This document shows positions 6,165 to 8,677 of a stretch of 8,677 nt of DNA, in pieces. The stretch's first letter is position 1. Each line of letters starts with the position of its first letter. The stretch is from Akkermansiaceae bacterium UBA5688 (GTDB taxonomy: Bacteria > Verrucomicrobiota > Verrucomicrobiia > Verrucomicrobiales > Akkermansiaceae), in assembly GCA_002420315.1 (NCBI GenBank), contig DIHU01000191.1, positions 15,197-23,873 of the forward strand. Reading direction: 5' to 3'. Under the pieces are notes generated by a model. That model did not search any database, was not told the origin of the DNA, and saw only the letters and a list, made by a program, of their open reading frames with translations. The position numbers and the translations under genes are program-made.

Positions 6165-8018
6165 ATGGCCGCTGCCGTGAGTTATACTGAAGATGATATT
6201 AAAAGCCTCGATTGGAGGGAGCATATTCGGTTGCGTCCGGGAATGTATATCGGGAAGCTGGGAGATGGATCTTCGGCGGACGATGGGATTTACATCTTGC
6301 TAAAGGAGGCGCTCGACAACTCGGTTGACGAGTTCGTGATGGGCCACGGCAAAGAGATTACGATTGAAATTGATGAGGAGAGTCGAGTCGAAGTGAGGGA
6401 TTATGGACGAGGAATTCCCCTTGGTAAACTAATGGACTGCGCTGCCAAAATTAATACAGGTGCAAAGTATGATAGCGAGGCCTTTAAAAAATCGGTGGGC
6501 TTAAATGGTGTGGGTATTAAGGCAGTGAATGCGCTGAGCGAATTCTTCGAAATTCAGGCTTGGCGTGAGGGCAAGACAAAGGCGATTGAGTTCTCAAAAG
6601 GAGAAGTGGTTGAGGAGATGAAGCGACCGGTGCCCGATGAATCAGTCGGCGGAACCCGCTTGGCCTTTGAAGTTGATCGGACAGTTTTCCCCAAGCGAAC
6701 AAAGTTCCGTGATCCCTTCGTGGAGAAAATGTGTCGCTATTATTGCTACCTAAATCCGGGTCTGGCGCTGATCTTCAATGGAAAGAAATTTCGATCAAGA
6801 AATGGGCTTTTGGATCTTCTAAAAGAAGAAATGGATGAAGCTCCGCTTTATGAACCGATTCATTTGACAGGCAAGGACATCGACGTGGCCTTCACCCATA
6901 GCCAGGGCGGAAGTGAGGACTATTATTCCTTTGTCAATGGCCAGAATACGACGCAGGGCGGGACTCACCTCGCGGCGTTTCGAGAGGCACTGGTAAAAGT
7001 AATCCGCGAATTTTATAAGAAAAGTTATGATCCCTCCGACATTCGTGCCGGAATTACGGGAGCGATTTCAGTGCGGATTGAAGAACCGGTTTTTGAGAGT
7101 CAAACAAAGACGAAGCTGGGATCGGCTACGATTGCGCCGGAAGGCGAAACAGTGCGGACCTTTATCGGGAATTTTCTGAAGGAGGAACTAGATAACTACC
7201 TTCATAAAACTCCGGCAGCAGCCGATGCGATTCAGAAGCGTATTCTCGCTGCTGAGAAAGAGCGGAAGGAGCTCAGTGGAGTGAAGAAATTAGCTCGTGA
7301 GCGAGCACGCCAAACCAAGGTTCACAACAAGAAACTCCGCGATTGCCGTGCTCACTATAATACCAAGCATAAGCGTCGTGCGGACACCACAGTGTTCTTG
7401 ACTGAGGGAGATTCGGCCAGCGGATCAATCACGAAGTGTCGCGACGTGGAGTCGCAGGCCGTATTTTCTCTGCGAGGAAAACCGCTCAATACCTTTGGGC
7501 TAACCAAGAAGGTGGTCTATGAAAATGAAGAGTTCGCTTTGCTCCAGGCTGCTCTCGGAATCGAGGATGATATCGAATCGCTGAGATTTAATCGGGTTGT
7601 GATCGCGACCGATGCCGATGTCGATGGAATGCATATTCGTTTGCTCCTACTGACTTTCTTTCTCCAGTTTTTTCCGGAACTAATCCGTGAAGGACACCTT
7701 TTCATCCTACAGACCCCGCTTTTCCGCGTGAGGAATAAAAAGAAGACAATTTATTGCTACGATGACGACGAGCGAGAAGCTGCAATGAAGGAATTGGGTC
7801 GAAATCCCGAGATCACCCGATTCAAGGGCTTGGGTGAGATTTCGCCTGACGAATTTAAGTTCATGATTGGCAAAGACATGCGGCTGGATCCGGTTCAGAT
7901 GGAGGAAGGCAGAGGTCTTAAAGAAATGTTAACCTTTTATATGGGCAAAAATACGCCAGACCGTCAGGGGTTCATTATCAAGAACCTCCGTGATGACGTG
8001 GATTCTGCTGAGGTTTAG
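6165..8018 (+). CDS. parE: DNA topoisomerase IV subunit B (ParE-type, type IIA topoisomerase ATPase subunit)
   Basis: The 617-residue product is a full-length ParE, the ATP-hydrolysing subunit that works with ParC to decatenate chromosomes and relax supercoils. The GHKL ATPase domain (about 1-220) shows RPGMYIG (24-30), catalytic Glu48 and Mg-binding Asn52 in KEALDNSVDE, DYGRGIPLG (79-87, Asp79 for adenine) and the ATP-lid GLNGVGIK (112-119). The transducer domain carries the QTKTK loop (313-317) with Lys315. The TOPRIM domain shows EGDSASG (414-420) with Glu414 and DADVDG (483-488) with Asp483, Asp485 and Asp487, the metal ligands. DADVDGMHIR and KSVGLNGVG are the version found in Bacteroidota and Chlamydiae ParE rather than in classical GyrB, and the length fits ParE, not the longer GyrB of enterobacteria. 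ATG 6165 is chosen; GTG 6177 is a less likely alternative. The gene is isolated by a terminator upstream, and no parC follows in the window. Confidence 0.95.
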   Translation: MAAAVSYTEDDIKSLDWREHIRLRPGMYIGKLGDGSSADDGIYILLKEALDNSVDEFVMGHGKEITIEIDEESRVEVRDYGRGIPLGKLMDCAAKINTGAKYDSEAFKKSVGLNGVGIKAVNALSEFFEIQAWREGKTKAIEFSKGEVVEEMKRPVPDESVGGTRLAFEVDRTVFPKRTKFRDPFVEKMCRYYCYLNPGLALIFNGKKFRSRNGLLDLLKEEMDEAPLYEPIHLTGKDIDVAFTHSQGGSEDYYSFVNGQNTTQGGTHLAAFREALVKVIREFYKKSYDPSDIRAGITGAISVRIEEPVFESQTKTKLGSATIAPEGETVRTFIGNFLKEELDNYLHKTPAAADAIQKRILAAEKERKELSGVKKLARERARQTKVHNKKLRDCRAHYNTKHKRRADTTVFLTEGDSASGSITKCRDVESQAVFSLRGKPLNTFGLTKKVVYENEEFALLQAALGIEDDIESLRFNRVVIATDADVDGMHIRLLLLTFFLQFFPELIREGHLFILQTPLFRVRNKKKTIYCYDDDEREAAMKELGRNPEITRFKGLGEISPDEFKFMIGKDMRLDPVQMEEGRGLKEMLTFYMGKNTPDRQGFIIKNLRDDVDSAEV

Positions 8019-8082
8019 GCAGATTATATTTCCAACTCCAATTACTGAATTTGCGATATTGGCGAAACGGGCGTAGAACCTG

Positions 8083-8106
8083 CTAGGAATTTGTGACGGT
8101 TCCTAG
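8083..8106 (+). promoter_or_regulatory. Inverted repeat between parE and the lamin-tail gene: operator-like or weak terminator
   Basis: CTAGGAA (8083-8089) and TTCCTAG (8100-8106) are perfect 7-base inverted arms around a 10-base loop. No T run follows, so it is a poor intrinsic terminator for parE. A promoter-like pair, TTGTGA (8091-8096) and TATTGT (8113-8118, 16-base spacer), overlaps the loop and right arm and would place the start of transcription close to ATG 8123. An operator reading is therefore possible but unproven. Confidence 0.35.
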
Positions 8107-8122
8107 ATGTTCTATTGTACCT

Positions 8123-8677
8123 ATGAAAAGCCTTATTTTTCCCTTAGCCGCCTTATCGCTGACACTGAATGCCTCAGCTCAGCTAGTCATCAATGAACTC
8201 CTTTACGATCCCTCGCCAGGAAACGATGTTAATCAGGATGGTGAGGCAAATACTAGCCAGGATGAATTCGTGGAAATCGTCAATACTGGTAATGAATCAG
8301 TAAACATTGGCGGCTATCAGATTACAGACCTGAGCGGTAATTTTTTTGAATTTCCTGCCGGGACAATGATCAACGGTAATGAGGCTATTGTAGTTTTTGG
8401 CGGAGGGAATCCGGCAGCGACGCTCAACGGAGTTACGACTTTTTCTGGTGGTCCGAGTTTAAATAATAGTGGTGATACAATTACCCTTTTGGACAGTTCT
8501 TTCGCGCAAGTGGATCAGGTAAGGTATGAGGATAATTCCTCTGATGATGAATCATTGAATCGAAGTCCGGAATTGGCTGGGGGATTTCAGCCTCACACCA
8601 CTATCGCTGGTTCGGTGGGCTCAGAATCGCCCGGGACAGATGTGACGGGGGCGAGTTTCGGTGATCCTTTGCCATCA
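8123..8677 (+). CDS. Secreted lamin-tail-domain (LTD) protein, N-terminal part
   Basis: The frame is open from ATG 8123 to the window edge (185 codons), so the C-terminus is missing. Residues 1-19 form a classical signal peptide (MK, hydrophobic core, ASA) with probable cleavage before Gln20. Residues 20 to about 140 match a lamin-tail domain, an Ig-like beta-sandwich common in secreted bacterial proteins. It opens with LVINELLYDP and continues with DEFVEIVNTG, GGYQITD, a FEFPAGTMI-type strand, LNNSGDTITLLD and QVDQVRYED. A DxNxDG loop (Asp35, Asn37, Asp39, Gly40) followed by Asp47-Glu48 resembles a calcium-binding insert often seen in LTD proteins. The SPGTDVTG segment after the domain is also typical. 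Such proteins are usually large and extracellular, sometimes with nuclease, adhesin-like or sorting domains further on. Those cannot be judged here. No Shine-Dalgarno is visible before the ATG. Confidence 0.88.
   Translation, partial: MKSLIFPLAALSLTLNASAQLVINELLYDPSPGNDVNQDGEANTSQDEFVEIVNTGNESVNIGGYQITDLSGNFFEFPAGTMINGNEAIVVFGGGNPAATLNGVTTFSGGPSLNNSGDTITLLDSSFAQVDQVRYEDNSSDDESLNRSPELAGGFQPHTTIAGSVGSESPGTDVTGASFGDPLPS

Noticed and set aside
6039..6224. Minus-strand 61-codon ORF over the parE upstream region
   Set aside because: It overlaps the parE start, has no ribosome site, and shows no domain or signal character.
1..8677. Mobile element, CRISPR array, tRNA/rRNA or toxin-antitoxin system
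   Set aside because: No direct repeats with spacers, transposase or integrase motifs, cloverleaf or rRNA sequence were seen on either strand; all long frames are accounted for by the listed genes.

Overview
The window looks like ordinary chromosome from a Gram-negative member of the PVC/Bacteroidota sphere, most likely a verrucomicrobium. That placement is inferred from gene content. The topoisomerase subunit is of the ParE type typical of Bacteroidota and Chlamydiae, with DADVDGMHIR and a KSVGLNGVG loop. A secreted lamin-tail-domain protein, a large SNF2 ATPase with a histone-H1-like lysine tail, and a membrane-anchored helical-repeat protein are also present. Gene starts mostly lack a convincing Shine-Dalgarno sequence. 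I see no tRNA, rRNA, CRISPR array, insertion sequence or prophage gene.

Layout. (1) 1-149, minus strand: the N-terminus of a membrane-anchored protein cut by the window edge. (2) 278-712, plus: a small YlbF-family protein with a Gly/Cys tail, divergent from (1). (3) 713-780: a short convergent intergenic stretch with two hairpins. (4) 781-2211, minus: a single-pass anchored protein made of about nine 32-residue helical repeats. Its membrane segment resembles that of (1), so the two look like paralogues flanking the YlbF gene. (5) 2284-5949, plus: a 1221-residue SNF2-family ATPase, ended by a strong intrinsic terminator at 5967-6005. (6) 6165-8018, plus: parE (topoisomerase IV subunit B), complete, with no parC beside it. 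(7) 8123-8677, plus: the N-terminal part of a secreted lamin-tail-domain protein, running off the window.

The genes do not form one operon. Strand switches, the terminator after the SNF2 gene and the gaps before parE and the last gene suggest mostly single-gene transcription units. The SNF2 ATPase and ParE both act on DNA and chromosome structure. The YlbF-like protein probably acts in RNA processing, by analogy with Bacillus. The repeat proteins and the lamin-tail protein are envelope or secreted products of unknown role. I found no convincing evidence of a new multi-gene system. The most interesting points are the paralogous repeat-protein pair with an ATA codon where one copy has its start ATG, the regular 32-residue solenoid, and the apparently decayed SWIM finger and H1-like tail of the SNF2 protein.
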